DNA of 64,000 nucleotides from MH13 sp042140245 (GTDB lineage Bacteria > Pseudomonadota > Alphaproteobacteria > Rhizobiales > MH13), in assembly GCF_042140245.1 (NCBI RefSeq), contig NZ_CP159483.1:1426001-1490000 (forward strand), written 5' to 3'. Within the stretch, counting starts at the first letter, position 1; every line of letters begins with the position of its first letter. The notes under the pieces are model-generated. The model ran no database searches and had not been told where the DNA came from. It was given only the letters and a program-made list of their open reading frames with translations. Below are positions 1-8,640 of this stretch, in pieces. A program made the position numbers and the translations under genes.

Positions 1-408
1 TTCCCCGCCCTTGCTGACCGCCATGCGGTTGATCGCCTCGCGGGCGCATAGGAAGCTGCCGATAATGTTGGTGCTCATCATGCGTTCCAAGCGTTCGTAG
101 CTCATGTCAGCGACACTGGTAGGTTGATCGACGATGCCTGCATTGTTGATCAGTGCGCTCAATGTGCCTGTCTCTTGATCGACCAGCCCAAACAGGGACA
201 GGATTTCGCTTTCGCTTGAAACGTCGGCTTGAACTGCCCGTGCTTGGCCACCCTGTTCCATGATACTTGCGACAACCACCTCCGCGGCTTGTTGGTTGGA
301 GGCGAAACTTAGTACGATTTTATACCCTTGATCTGCGAGTATCTTGGCAGTCGCGGCTCCAATACCGCGACTTCCGCCCGTAACAAGCGCGATTGGCGGT
401 TGCGACAT
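1..408 (-). CDS. SDR-family oxidoreductase, C-terminal part outside the window
   Basis: This is a short-chain dehydrogenase/reductase (NAD(P)-dependent, Rossmann fold), and its 3' end lies beyond the window. The 136 visible residues show the cofactor glycine motif TGGSRGIG near residue 10, the structural NNAG motif near residue 89, and an N-I-I-G-S segment typical of classical SDRs. The catalytic Ser and YxxxK are expected in the missing part, so activity cannot be checked. It starts about 20 bp after the sucB stop on the same strand with no visible terminator between, so it is probably co-transcribed with the TCA operon. The substrate is unknown. Family assignment is firm; specific function is not. 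Confidence 0.9.
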   Translation of the reverse strand, partial: MSQPPIALVTGGSRGIGAATAKILADQGYKIVLSFASNQQAAEVVVASIMEQGGQARAVQADVSSESEILSLFGLVDQETGTLSALINNAGIVDQPTSVADMSYERLERMMSTNIIGSFLCAREAINRMAVSKGGE

Positions 409-427
409 GGGATGATCGTTCGCCTGC

Positions 428-1936
428 TTACAGATCCAAAACCAAGCGCTGCACGTCTTCCAAGCTTTCTTTCACGCGCACCAGGAAGGTCACGGCCTCT
501 TTGCCATCAACGATGCGGTGATCGTAGGAAAGTGCTAGATACATCATGGGGCGGATGACGACTTGGCCATTCACAGCCATCGGTCGTTCCTGAATTTTGT
601 GCATGCCCAAAATGCCTGACTGCGGCGCATTGAGAATGGGCGAGGACATCAGCGAGCCGTAGACGCCACCATTGGAGATGGTGAACGTGCCGCCCTGCAT
701 GGCATCCATGCCCAGCTTGCCATCGCGAGCCGCGAGGCCCAGACGACCAATCTCTTTTTCGATCTCGGCAATCGACATCTGGTCGGCATCACGAACCACT
801 GGGACGACAAGGCCCTTGTCGGTGCCGACAGCCACGCCAATGTGCGCAAAGTTCTTGTAGATGATGTCGGTGCCGTCGATCTCAGCGTTCACCGCTGGGA
901 TTTCCTTCAGCGCGTGGCAGACCGCTTTGGTGAAGAAGCCCATGAAGCCAAGCTTCACGCCATGCTTCTTCTCAAACAGCTCTTTGTACTGTTTGCGGAT
1001 GTCCATCACTGGGCCCATGTCCACCTCATTGTAGGTGGTGAGCATGGCTGCAGTGTTCTGAGCATCCTTCAGACGACGGGCAATGGTTTGGCGCAGGCGG
1101 GTCATGCGCACGCGGTCTTCGCGCGCTTCATCATCGGCGCTGGAGGGCGCACGAACGCTGGCGGGGGCCGAAGCCGCAGGCGCTGCGGCCTGGCCGGAAT
1201 TGATGGCGTTGATCACGTCGCCCTTGAGCACCTGACCACGCTTGCCCGTGCCTGCTGCCACCGAGACGCCCGTCTCAGCCATCATGCGGCTTGCCGAGGG
1301 TGAAGGTGGCATCTCTGTGGAGGATGCCGGTGCTGGGGCCGGAGCCGCCGCAGGAGCAGGGGCTGACGCAGCGGCTGCACCGACAGATGCCCCTTCTTGG
1401 ATTTTCAAAAGCAAATGCCCCGGTTCAACGATATCGCCTGACTTCACAACAATCTCAGCAATCGTGCCGGAGACGGGCGCTGGAATCTCTTGCGCGGCTT
1501 TGTCGGTTTCCAGCTCCAGCAGCACATCGTCGGCTTTCACCGCATCACCGACTTTGACGGAGATTTCGCCAACTTCAGCTTCGGTGACCGATTCACCGGC
1601 ACTTGGCGTGATGACATCCACCAGCTTGCCGTCGGATGCGGCAGGAGCCGCCGCCGGTGCTGCTTCCTTCTTCGCGGCAGGTGCGGGTGCTGCACCGTCA
1701 CCAGCTTCCAGCATGCCGAGCAGTGTTCCGACCTCAACCGTTTCGCCTTCCTTGACCAGGATCTCTCCCAAGGCACCGGAGGCGGGGGCGGGAACTTCCA
1801 CGGTGACCTTGTCGGTTTCCAGTTCCACCAACGGTTCATCGGCGTTCACGGCATCACCGGTTTTTTTGTACCAGCTGGCAACGGTTGCTTCAGTGACGGA
1901 CTCACCAAGGGTGGGAACGCGGATTTCACTGGCCAT
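428..1936 (-). CDS. sucB: 2-oxoglutarate dehydrogenase E2, dihydrolipoyl succinyltransferase with two lipoyl domains
   Basis: This is the E2 core of the 2-oxoglutarate dehydrogenase complex; it passes the succinyl group from lipoamide to CoA. The 502 residues hold a first lipoyl domain (about 2-76, lipoyl Lys43 in ETDK), an Ala/Pro linker, a second lipoyl domain (about 104-180, Lys146 in ETDK), another Ala/Pro linker, a peripheral-subunit-binding segment (about 209-245), and the acetyltransferase-like catalytic domain with the active-site motif DHRIVDGK near residue 473. Many bacterial SucB proteins have one lipoyl domain and about 400 residues, so this is a long form. It follows sucA after about 80 bp on the same strand. 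The E3 gene (lpd) is not in view and may lie beyond the SDR gene. Confidence 0.97.
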   Translation of the reverse strand: MASEIRVPTLGESVTEATVASWYKKTGDAVNADEPLVELETDKVTVEVPAPASGALGEILVKEGETVEVGTLLGMLEAGDGAAPAPAAKKEAAPAAAPAASDGKLVDVITPSAGESVTEAEVGEISVKVGDAVKADDVLLELETDKAAQEIPAPVSGTIAEIVVKSGDIVEPGHLLLKIQEGASVGAAAASAPAPAAAPAPAPASSTEMPPSPSASRMMAETGVSVAAGTGKRGQVLKGDVINAINSGQAAAPAASAPASVRAPSSADDEAREDRVRMTRLRQTIARRLKDAQNTAAMLTTYNEVDMGPVMDIRKQYKELFEKKHGVKLGFMGFFTKAVCHALKEIPAVNAEIDGTDIIYKNFAHIGVAVGTDKGLVVPVVRDADQMSIAEIEKEIGRLGLAARDGKLGMDAMQGGTFTISNGGVYGSLMSSPILNAPQSGILGMHKIQERPMAVNGQVVIRPMMYLALSYDHRIVDGKEAVTFLVRVKESLEDVQRLVLDL

Positions 1937-2015
1937 TTTCAGTCTCCATGCAGCCGATTGTCCGGCGCGATTGCCCAGCCTTGGCTGGAAGAAAGTCTTT
2001 CGTTCAGACGTCCAG

Positions 2016-5012
2016 CTATTCGCCGAGCGCCTCTTCTAGGAATGCGTTGAGCTGTGCCAGATGCTTCGACATCAAGCCGGTTGCGGTCGCTGCTGCCGCC
2101 GAACGACCGGCGTAGCGTGGCCGTTTGTGCTTGGCCTCGATCTTGTTGAGCACCCATTCAATGTTCGGTTCGATGAACGTCCAAGAGCCCATGTTTTTTG
2201 GCTCTTCCTGACACCAGACGATCTCTGCCTGCTTGAAGCGGGAAAGCTCGGTGATCAGCGCACGTGCCGGGAATGGATAGAGCTGTTCAACGCGCAGAAG
2301 CTGCACATCGTTAATGCCGCGCTTCTCGCGCTCTTCGTAGAGGTCGTAATAGACCTTGCCCGAGCACAGCACGACGCGACGGATCTTATCGTCTTTCACC
2401 AGCTGAATGGGCTCGTCCTTGAACACCTCCGCATCATCCCAAAGGACGCGGTGGAAGGTGCTGTCAGGGCCGAACTCGTGCAACCGTGATGTCGCACGCT
2501 TGTTACGCAGCAAGCTTTTCGGCGTCATCAAAACCAGCGGTTTGCGGAAATCGCGTTTCAGCTGGCGGCGCAGAATGTGGAAGTAGTTGGCTGGCGTGGT
2601 GCAGTTGGCGATTTGCATGTTGTCTTCGGCGCACATCTGCAGGAAGCGCTCAAGGCGTGCGGAAGAGTGTTCCGGCCCTTGGCCCTCATAGCCGTGCGGC
2701 AGCAGGCAAACGAGGCCTGACATGCGCAACCATTTGCGTTCGCCCGATGAAATGAACTGGTCGAACAGAACCTGCGCCCCGTTGGCAAAGTCGCCAAACT
2801 GGGCTTCCCAAAGCGTGAGTGCGTTCGGCTCCGCCATCGAGTAACCGTACTCAAAACCGAGCACCGCTTCTTCAGATAGCATGGAGTTGATAACCTCATA
2901 GCGCGATTGATCGCCGCCCAGATTGTTGAGCGGAATGAAGCGCTTTTCATCGCGTTGGTCGTAGAGCACTGAGTGGCGTTGCGAGAACGTGCCGCGTTCA
3001 CAATCCTGGCCAGATAAGCGGATGGGGTGGCCTTCGCGTGCCAATGTACCGAAGGCCAAAGCTTCACCGGTTGCCCAATCAATACCTTCGCCGGAATCGA
3101 TCATAGCTTTGCGGTTGGCCAGGAAGCGCTTGATCGTTCGGTGCGCTTCAAAGTCCTCGGGCACGGCTGTCAGTTTGGCGCCGATATCTTTCAACACATC
3201 CATGTCGACGCCGGTCTTGCCTTTGCGAGGATCGTCATCGACTTTGGCTTGAGAGAGACCTGCCCATTTGCCGTCCAGCCAATCGGCTTTGTTGGGCTTA
3301 TAGGCCTGACCGATCTCGAACTCTTTATCCAGATCGGCGCGATAGGCCGCACGCATTGCATCAAGATCAGCTTCGGTGATGACGCCGTCTTTGACCAATT
3401 TCTCGCTGTAGAGTGTCAGCGTGGTCGGATGCGAGCGGATCTTTTTGTACATGATCGGCTGCGTGAACGCGGGCTCATCGCCTTCGTTGTGGCCGTAGCG
3501 GCGATAGCAGATCATGTCGATCACCACCGGCTTGTGGAATTTCTGCCGGAATTCGATGGCGATCTTGGCGGCGTAAACAACCGACTCTGGATCATCGCCG
3601 TTGCAGTGGAACACTGGCGCTTCAACCATTTTCGCCACGTCCGAAGGGTAGGGCGAGGAACGCGAGAAACGTGGATTGGTGGTGAAGCCAATCTGGTTGT
3701 TGATGATGAAGTGAATAGAACCGGAGGTTCTGTGACCGCGCAGGCCCGATAGGCCAAAGCACTCGGCTACAACGCCTTGTCCAGCAAAGGCAGCATCGCC
3801 GTGAAGGAGCAGTGGCAGAACTTTGGCGCGCTCTTCCAGCGGCACTACTTCAGCTTCTTCATCGAAGGTGCCGATCTGATCCTGCTTGGCGCGTACTTTG
3901 CCGAGCACAACCGGGTTAACGATCTCTAGGTGTGACGGGTTGGCTGTCAGCGACAGGTGAACATTGTTGCCGTCAAACTCACGGTCGGACGAGGCGCCGA
4001 GGTGATACTTCACATCGCCGGAGCCTTCCACATCATCAGGCGCGTAGGAGCCGCCTTTGAACTCGTGGAAGATCGCGCGGTGCGGTTTTTCCATCACTTG
4101 GCTGAGCACATTCAGACGACCGCGGTGGGCCATGCCGAGCACAATGTCTTCAACACCCAGCTGACCGCCACGCTTAATGATCTGTTCCAGCGCAGGCACC
4201 AGGGACTCGCCACCATCAAGGCCAAAGCGCTTGGTGCCGGTGTATTTGACGTCCAAAAACTTCTCAAAGCCTTCGGCTTCGATCAGTTTGTTGAGGATCG
4301 CTTTCTTGCCGTTCTCGGTGAAGGCGATGCCTTTGTCCGGTCCTTCGATGCGCTGTTGGATCCAGCTTTTCTCTTCGCCATCGGAGATGTGCATGAACTC
4401 CACGCCGAGCGTGGAGCAGTAGGTGCGCTTGAGGATATCAAGCATCTCCGGGATGGTCGCAAACTCAAGGCCGAGCACCTTGTCGAGGAAAATCTTGCGG
4501 CTGAAATCCTCTTCCGTCCAGCCGTAGCTGCGCGGGTCAAGCTCTGGATGATCTTCAGGCTCTTTCAGCTCCAATGGGTCAAGATCAGCGGCCAGGTGAC
4601 CACGCATACGGTAGGCACGTATCATCATGATCGCGCGAACCGAGTCCCGTGTTGCCTGCTGCACCTGTTCGTCGGAAACCTCAACGCCAGCAACCTGGGC
4701 ATTGGCTTTCAGCTTCTCGCCAACGGCTTTGGCGGCAGCTTTCTCGTCGACGCCCCAATCGCTGTCGAGCGCTGATACCAGTTCGCCATTGCCAGCAATG
4801 GGCCAGTCGGAGCGTTTCCAGGAGGCGCCGCGCGCATTGTCGCTGACATCGGCGGCGTCATCGCCCAACTCGGCGAAAAAAGCGGCCCATTCGGCGCCAA
4901 ATTTTGAGGGGTCTTTCTGGTAGTCGGCGTAGAGCTGATCCAGATAGGTGGCGTTTCCACCATAAAGGAATGACGTGGCGGCGAAAGCCGCATTCGCATC
5001 CTGCCGTGCCAT
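2016..5012 (-). CDS. sucA: 2-oxoglutarate dehydrogenase E1 component
   Basis: This is the thiamine-diphosphate-dependent E1 subunit that decarboxylates 2-oxoglutarate and loads the succinyl group onto E2. At 998 residues it has full family length. Visible hallmarks are the N-terminal segment with SFLYGGNATYLDQLYADY, which resembles the E2-binding region, the histidine-rich GMAHRGRLNVL active-site segment, the TPP/Mg motif beginning NGDDPESV with RRYGHNEGDEP after it, and the C-terminal pyrimidine-binding half. The ATG is preceded by a GGGGA ribosome-binding site. It lies between sucD and sucB, all on one strand. The 113-bp spacer after sucD contains a short GGTTGA/TCAACC palindrome but no clear terminator, consistent with one operon. 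Confidence 0.98.
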   Translation of the reverse strand: MARQDANAAFAATSFLYGGNATYLDQLYADYQKDPSKFGAEWAAFFAELGDDAADVSDNARGASWKRSDWPIAGNGELVSALDSDWGVDEKAAAKAVGEKLKANAQVAGVEVSDEQVQQATRDSVRAIMMIRAYRMRGHLAADLDPLELKEPEDHPELDPRSYGWTEEDFSRKIFLDKVLGLEFATIPEMLDILKRTYCSTLGVEFMHISDGEEKSWIQQRIEGPDKGIAFTENGKKAILNKLIEAEGFEKFLDVKYTGTKRFGLDGGESLVPALEQIIKRGGQLGVEDIVLGMAHRGRLNVLSQVMEKPHRAIFHEFKGGSYAPDDVEGSGDVKYHLGASSDREFDGNNVHLSLTANPSHLEIVNPVVLGKVRAKQDQIGTFDEEAEVVPLEERAKVLPLLLHGDAAFAGQGVVAECFGLSGLRGHRTSGSIHFIINNQIGFTTNPRFSRSSPYPSDVAKMVEAPVFHCNGDDPESVVYAAKIAIEFRQKFHKPVVIDMICYRRYGHNEGDEPAFTQPIMYKKIRSHPTTLTLYSEKLVKDGVITEADLDAMRAAYRADLDKEFEIGQAYKPNKADWLDGKWAGLSQAKVDDDPRKGKTGVDMDVLKDIGAKLTAVPEDFEAHRTIKRFLANRKAMIDSGEGIDWATGEALAFGTLAREGHPIRLSGQDCERGTFSQRHSVLYDQRDEKRFIPLNNLGGDQSRYEVINSMLSEEAVLGFEYGYSMAEPNALTLWEAQFGDFANGAQVLFDQFISSGERKWLRMSGLVCLLPHGYEGQGPEHSSARLERFLQMCAEDNMQIANCTTPANYFHILRRQLKRDFRKPLVLMTPKSLLRNKRATSRLHEFGPDSTFHRVLWDDAEVFKDEPIQLVKDDKIRRVVLCSGKVYYDLYEEREKRGINDVQLLRVEQLYPFPARALITELSRFKQAEIVWCQEEPKNMGSWTFIEPNIEWVLNKIEAKHKRPRYAGRSAAAATATGLMSKHLAQLNAFLEEALGE

Positions 5013-5125
5013 CGGCGTTTTCCCCGGGGGGTGTCCCCGTGCTCCCTATGTCGGCCGCATGCCCGTCACGCGGCCTGGTTTTCGGTTGATCTCAACCCAG
5101 ATAGGAATGAGCTCAACCGTTTTCA

Positions 5126-6046
5126 CTATCCATTCAAAACCTTGACCAAAGTCTTGCCAAGTTGTGCAGGAGATGGAGAAACGGCAATACCAACTTCTTC
5201 CATCGCTGCGATTTTGTCTTCGGCGCCGCCTTTGCCGCCAGAAATCACCGCACCGGCATGACCCATGGTGCGACCTGGAGGTGCTGTGCGCCCAGCGATG
5301 AAGCCGACGGTTGGTTTCCAGCGGCCTTTTTTCTTTTCGTCCGCCAGGAACTGCGCAGCATCCTCTTCGGCCGATCCACCGATCTCACCGATCATGATGA
5401 TCGAGGTGGTTTCATCATCGCCGAGGAACATCTCCAGCACGTCGATGAACTCAGTGCCCTTCACCGGGTCACCGCCAATACCAACAGCGGTGGATTGGCC
5501 AAGGCCTTCATTGGTGGTTTGGAAGACCGCTTCATAGGTCAGTGTGCCAGAGCGTGAGACGATGCCGACATTGCCCTTTTTGAAGATCGAGCCCGGCATG
5601 ATTCCGATCTTGCATTCGTCCGGTGTCATGATGCCAGGGCAGTTGGGACCAAGCAGCCGTGAGTTGGATTTTTCAAGCCGCGCTTTTACACCCACCATGT
5701 CGTTCACCGGGATGCCTTCGGTGATGCAAGTGATGAAAGGGATCTCCGCGTCAATGGCCTCGGTGATCGCAGCGGCAGCGCCTGCTGGTGGCACATAAAC
5801 CACCGACGCGTTGGCGCCAGTGGCTTCTTTGGCTTCAGCAACGGTGGCGTAGATCGGCAGTTCTTTGCCAGCCGCTGGGCCAGCGCCGTCGCCAGCCGTC
5901 CAGTTGGTGCCACCCTTTTTGGGGTGGATGCCAGCAACCATCTGCGTGCCGTGATAGGCGAGCGCTTGCTCAGTGTGGAACGTGCCGGTTTTGCCGGTCA
6001 GGCCCTGCACGATGATCTTGGTGTTCTTGTCGACAATGATGGACAT
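5126..6046 (-). CDS. sucD: Succinyl-CoA synthetase alpha subunit
   Basis: This subunit, with SucC, converts succinyl-CoA plus ADP (or GDP) and phosphate to succinate, CoA and a nucleoside triphosphate. The 306 residues match the usual length. The CoA-binding Rossmann half begins at the N-terminus (GLTGKTGTFH). The phosphorylated active-site histidine lies in GHAGAVISGGKGG near residue 263. It starts 40 bp after sucC with a GAGGA ribosome-binding site nine bases before the ATG. It is the third established gene of the mdh-sucCDAB operon. Confidence 0.98.
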   Translation of the reverse strand: MSIIVDKNTKIIVQGLTGKTGTFHTEQALAYHGTQMVAGIHPKKGGTNWTAGDGAGPAAGKELPIYATVAEAKEATGANASVVYVPPAGAAAAITEAIDAEIPFITCITEGIPVNDMVGVKARLEKSNSRLLGPNCPGIMTPDECKIGIMPGSIFKKGNVGIVSRSGTLTYEAVFQTTNEGLGQSTAVGIGGDPVKGTEFIDVLEMFLGDDETTSIIMIGEIGGSAEEDAAQFLADEKKKGRWKPTVGFIAGRTAPPGRTMGHAGAVISGGKGGAEDKIAAMEEVGIAVSPSPAQLGKTLVKVLNG

Positions 6047-6086
6047 GAAATGAATTCCTCATAGGAGATCGGGGTGCAGCGACGGC

Positions 6087-7277
6087 TTAGCCGACGGCCT
6101 TCACGATTTTTTGGGCGGCGTCGTCGAGATCATCGGCGGCGATGACGTTGAGGCCGGAGGAGTTGATGATGGCCTTGCCCTCTTCAACTTTTGTGCCCTC
6201 AAGGCGAACAACCAGTGGCACTTGCAGGCCAACATCTTTGACCGCCTGCACCACGCCTTCGGCAATCACATCGCAGCGCATGATGCCGCCAAAGATGTTC
6301 ACCAGGATGCCCTTCACATTGGGGTCCGCGGTGATGATCTTGAAAGCAGCCGTCACCTTTTCGGTGGTCGCGCCGCCACCGACATCGAGGAAGTTGGCGG
6401 GCTCTTTGCCGTAAAGCTTGATGATGTCCATCGTTGCCATGGCAAGGCCTGCGCCATTGACCATGCAGCCGATATCGCCATCGAGCGCGACATAGGCGAG
6501 GTCGTACTTCGAGGCTTCGATTTCTTTTTCGTCTTCCTCGGTTTTGTCGCGCAGTTCCATCACATCAGGGTGGCGGAAGAGGGCGTTGCCGTCGAAGGAG
6601 ACCTTGGCATCAAGCACCCGCAAATGGCCGTCTTTCATGACGATCAGCGGATTGATCTCCAGTAGGCTCATATCCTTCTCGGTGAAGGCTTTGTAGAGGA
6701 TCGGGAACAGCGATTTGCCATCCTCAGCCGCTGCGCCTGTGAGCTCGAAGGCGGCGTTTAGCTTGGCGACTGTGGCATCATCCACGCCTGTTTCCACATC
6801 CACGTCGATGGTGTGGATTTTTTCCGGTGTCTCTTCGGCGACTGCTTCAATGTCCATGCCGCCTTCGGTGGAGGCAACGAAGGAGACTTTGCCGGTCTCG
6901 CGGTTCACCAGGATGGAGCAGTAGAGCTCGCTCTCAATGTCGGCGCCATCTTCCAGATAAAGGCGATTGACCTGCTTGCCCGCCGGACCGGTTTGCTTGG
7001 TCACCAGCGTGTTGCCGAGCATCTCACCGACATGGGAGAGCACTTCATCCTTGGAGAAGGCCAGACGCACGCCGCCTTTGGCATCCGGGCCGAGCTCTTT
7101 GAACTTGCCCTTGCCTCGACCGCCTGCGTGGATTTGGCTTTTCACCACCCAGACTGGGCCACCGAGTTTGTCAGCTGCGGCAGGCGCGTCAGAGGCATCA
7201 AGCAACGGAACGCCATCGGCGACGGGAGCGCCAAAACTCTTCAGGAGGGCCTTGGCCTGATATTCATGGATGTTCAT
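6087..7277 (-). CDS. sucC: Succinyl-CoA synthetase beta subunit
   Basis: This is the nucleotide-binding beta subunit of succinyl-CoA synthetase, partner of SucD. The 396 residues comprise an N-terminal ATP-grasp domain (starting MNIHEYQAKALLKSFG, with KSQIHAGGRGKGKFKELG in the nucleotide-binding region) and a C-terminal CoA-ligase domain with VNIFGGIMRCD, typical of the family. Length and motifs are intact. An AGGAT-like ribosome-binding site precedes the ATG. The gene sits between mdh (160 bp upstream, with a possible 31-codon ORF in the spacer) and sucD. Confidence 0.98.
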   Translation of the reverse strand: MNIHEYQAKALLKSFGAPVADGVPLLDASDAPAAADKLGGPVWVVKSQIHAGGRGKGKFKELGPDAKGGVRLAFSKDEVLSHVGEMLGNTLVTKQTGPAGKQVNRLYLEDGADIESELYCSILVNRETGKVSFVASTEGGMDIEAVAEETPEKIHTIDVDVETGVDDATVAKLNAAFELTGAAAEDGKSLFPILYKAFTEKDMSLLEINPLIVMKDGHLRVLDAKVSFDGNALFRHPDVMELRDKTEEDEKEIEASKYDLAYVALDGDIGCMVNGAGLAMATMDIIKLYGKEPANFLDVGGGATTEKVTAAFKIITADPNVKGILVNIFGGIMRCDVIAEGVVQAVKDVGLQVPLVVRLEGTKVEEGKAIINSSGLNVIAADDLDDAAQKIVKAVG

Positions 7278-7315
7278 GTCATATCCTAGGTTGGACGAGT
7301 GCCAATTGGTTCAAT

Positions 7316-7411
7316 TCAAGGGATCAGCGCGTTACGCAGCTTGATGCGGTTGCGCGCCACGGCGGTCACCGCGGCGCTGCAGATTGTGTTGAGGTTCTGG
7401 GGCTGGGGCAT
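7316..7411 (-). CDS. Possible 31-residue small protein between mdh and sucC
   Basis: The mdh-sucC spacer holds an ATG-to-TGA frame of 31 codons on the operon strand, starting MPQPQNLNTICSAAVTAVAR and ending with a basic segment and NALIP. About 27 of the 30 codons after the start end in G or C, the pattern of true genes in this genome, and a GGGA element lies eight bases before the ATG. It fills most of the spacer. No family is recognised; the product would be small, cationic and without a signal peptide. It may instead be a leader peptide, or chance in GC-rich DNA. Confidence 0.35.
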   Translation of the reverse strand: MPQPQNLNTICSAAVTAVARNRIKLRNALIP

Positions 7412-7437
7412 GTCTGCCGTCCCTGGCTTGCGTCAGC

Positions 7438-8400
7438 CTAAGCCAGCGACGCGTCGATGCCTTTGCAGGCTTCCATAAGACCTTTCACCGAGTTCACCGA
7501 TTTGTCGAACTCTTCGCGTTCAGCAATGTCGAGATCGATCTCGATGACCTTCTCAACGCCGTTTTCACCGATGATGGTCGGCACGCCGACATACATGTCA
7601 TCCAGGCCGTACTCGCCCTTCAGAGCGGCCGCACAGGGCAGGACGCGTTTTTTGTCTTTCAGATAGCTTTCAGCCATCATGATCGCTGATGCGGCGGGCG
7701 CGTAGAACGCAGATCCGGTTTTCAAAAGGCCAACAATTTCCGCGCCACCGTCACGGGTGCGCTGCACGATTTGGTCCAGCTTCTCCTGGCTCATCCACCC
7801 CATGGAGACCACGTCATCCAAGCTGATGCCGCCAACGGAGGAGTAACGTGTCAGCGGCACCATGGTGTCGCCGTGGCCGCCGAGAACGAAGGCGGTGACA
7901 TCTTCCACCGATACGTCCAGCTCTTCTGCAATGAAGTAGCGGAAGCGTGCGGAGTCCAGAACACCAGCCATGCCGCAGACTTTGTTGCGGGGCAGGCCTG
8001 AGAACTTCTGCAGAGCCCACACCATGGCATCCAACGGATTGGTGATGCAGATGACGAAGGCGTTGGGGGCATATTTGGCGATACCAGCACCCACTTGCTG
8101 CATGACCTTCAAGTTGATGCCAAGCAGATCGTCGCGGCTCATGCCAGGCTTACGCGGCACGCCAGCGGTAACGATGCAAACATCGGCGCCCTCGATGGCT
8201 TCATAGCCAGTGGTGCCAGACAGCTTGGCGTCAAAACCATCAACCGGTGAGCTTTCAGCGATGTCCAGCGCTTTGCCTTGGGGAATGCCGTCAGCGATGT
8301 CGAACATTACGATGTCGCCAAGTTCTTTAAGGCCTGCCAAATGGGCCAGCGTTCCGCCAATCTGACCGGAACCGATCAATGCAATTTTCTTGCGAGCCAT
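7438..8400 (-). CDS. mdh: Malate dehydrogenase
   Basis: This NAD-dependent malate dehydrogenase interconverts malate and oxaloacetate in the TCA cycle. The 320 residues belong to the LDH-like MDH type common in alphaproteobacteria. Visible features are the NAD-binding GSGQIGG loop (residues 10-16), the substrate-binding arginine loop around VPRKPGMSRDD (81-91), and the proton-relay histidine in GGHGDTM at residue 176. A strong GGGGGA ribosome-binding site precedes the ATG. It is the first gene of the mdh-sucCDAB operon; a perfect 16-bp palindrome lies about 200 bp upstream and may regulate the operon. Confidence 0.98.
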   Translation of the reverse strand: MARKKIALIGSGQIGGTLAHLAGLKELGDIVMFDIADGIPQGKALDIAESSPVDGFDAKLSGTTGYEAIEGADVCIVTAGVPRKPGMSRDDLLGINLKVMQQVGAGIAKYAPNAFVICITNPLDAMVWALQKFSGLPRNKVCGMAGVLDSARFRYFIAEELDVSVEDVTAFVLGGHGDTMVPLTRYSSVGGISLDDVVSMGWMSQEKLDQIVQRTRDGGAEIVGLLKTGSAFYAPAASAIMMAESYLKDKKRVLPCAAALKGEYGLDDMYVGVPTIIGENGVEKVIEIDLDIAEREEFDKSVNSVKGLMEACKGIDASLA

Positions 8401-8602
8401 TCATTCCCCCTGGGACGCGTGTCCCGTTAGGACGCCGGTGCCCTTGATCGCTTCAAAAGGCCAGCGCCGGGCGCTGTTTGCGCGCCGCTACTTCATAGGT
8501 GACGTTAAGGTAATGTGCCTCTTTGCCGTCTTTTGGGTCGTATACCCAAGAATCCGCCAAAGCAAGTTGGGCAAACGCATAAGGTTGGTTTCTTTTCAGG
8601 GC

Positions 8603-8618
8603 CTTACGTATACGTAAG
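8603..8618. promoter_or_regulatory. Perfect 16-bp palindrome upstream of mdh, candidate regulator site
   Basis: The sequence CTTACGTATACGTAAG is a perfect inverted repeat about 203 bp before the mdh ATG, close to the end of zapE. A near-identical copy (TTACGTAAACGTAA) lies at a similar distance before sdhC. The ACGT-W2-ACGT core resembles operators of MerR-family regulators of the LiuR type, from general knowledge. No -10/-35 pair could be placed with confidence. The call is an inference from symmetry and recurrence. Confidence 0.6.
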
Positions 8619-8640
8619 CTTGGAGCGTCTTCTGTGGACC

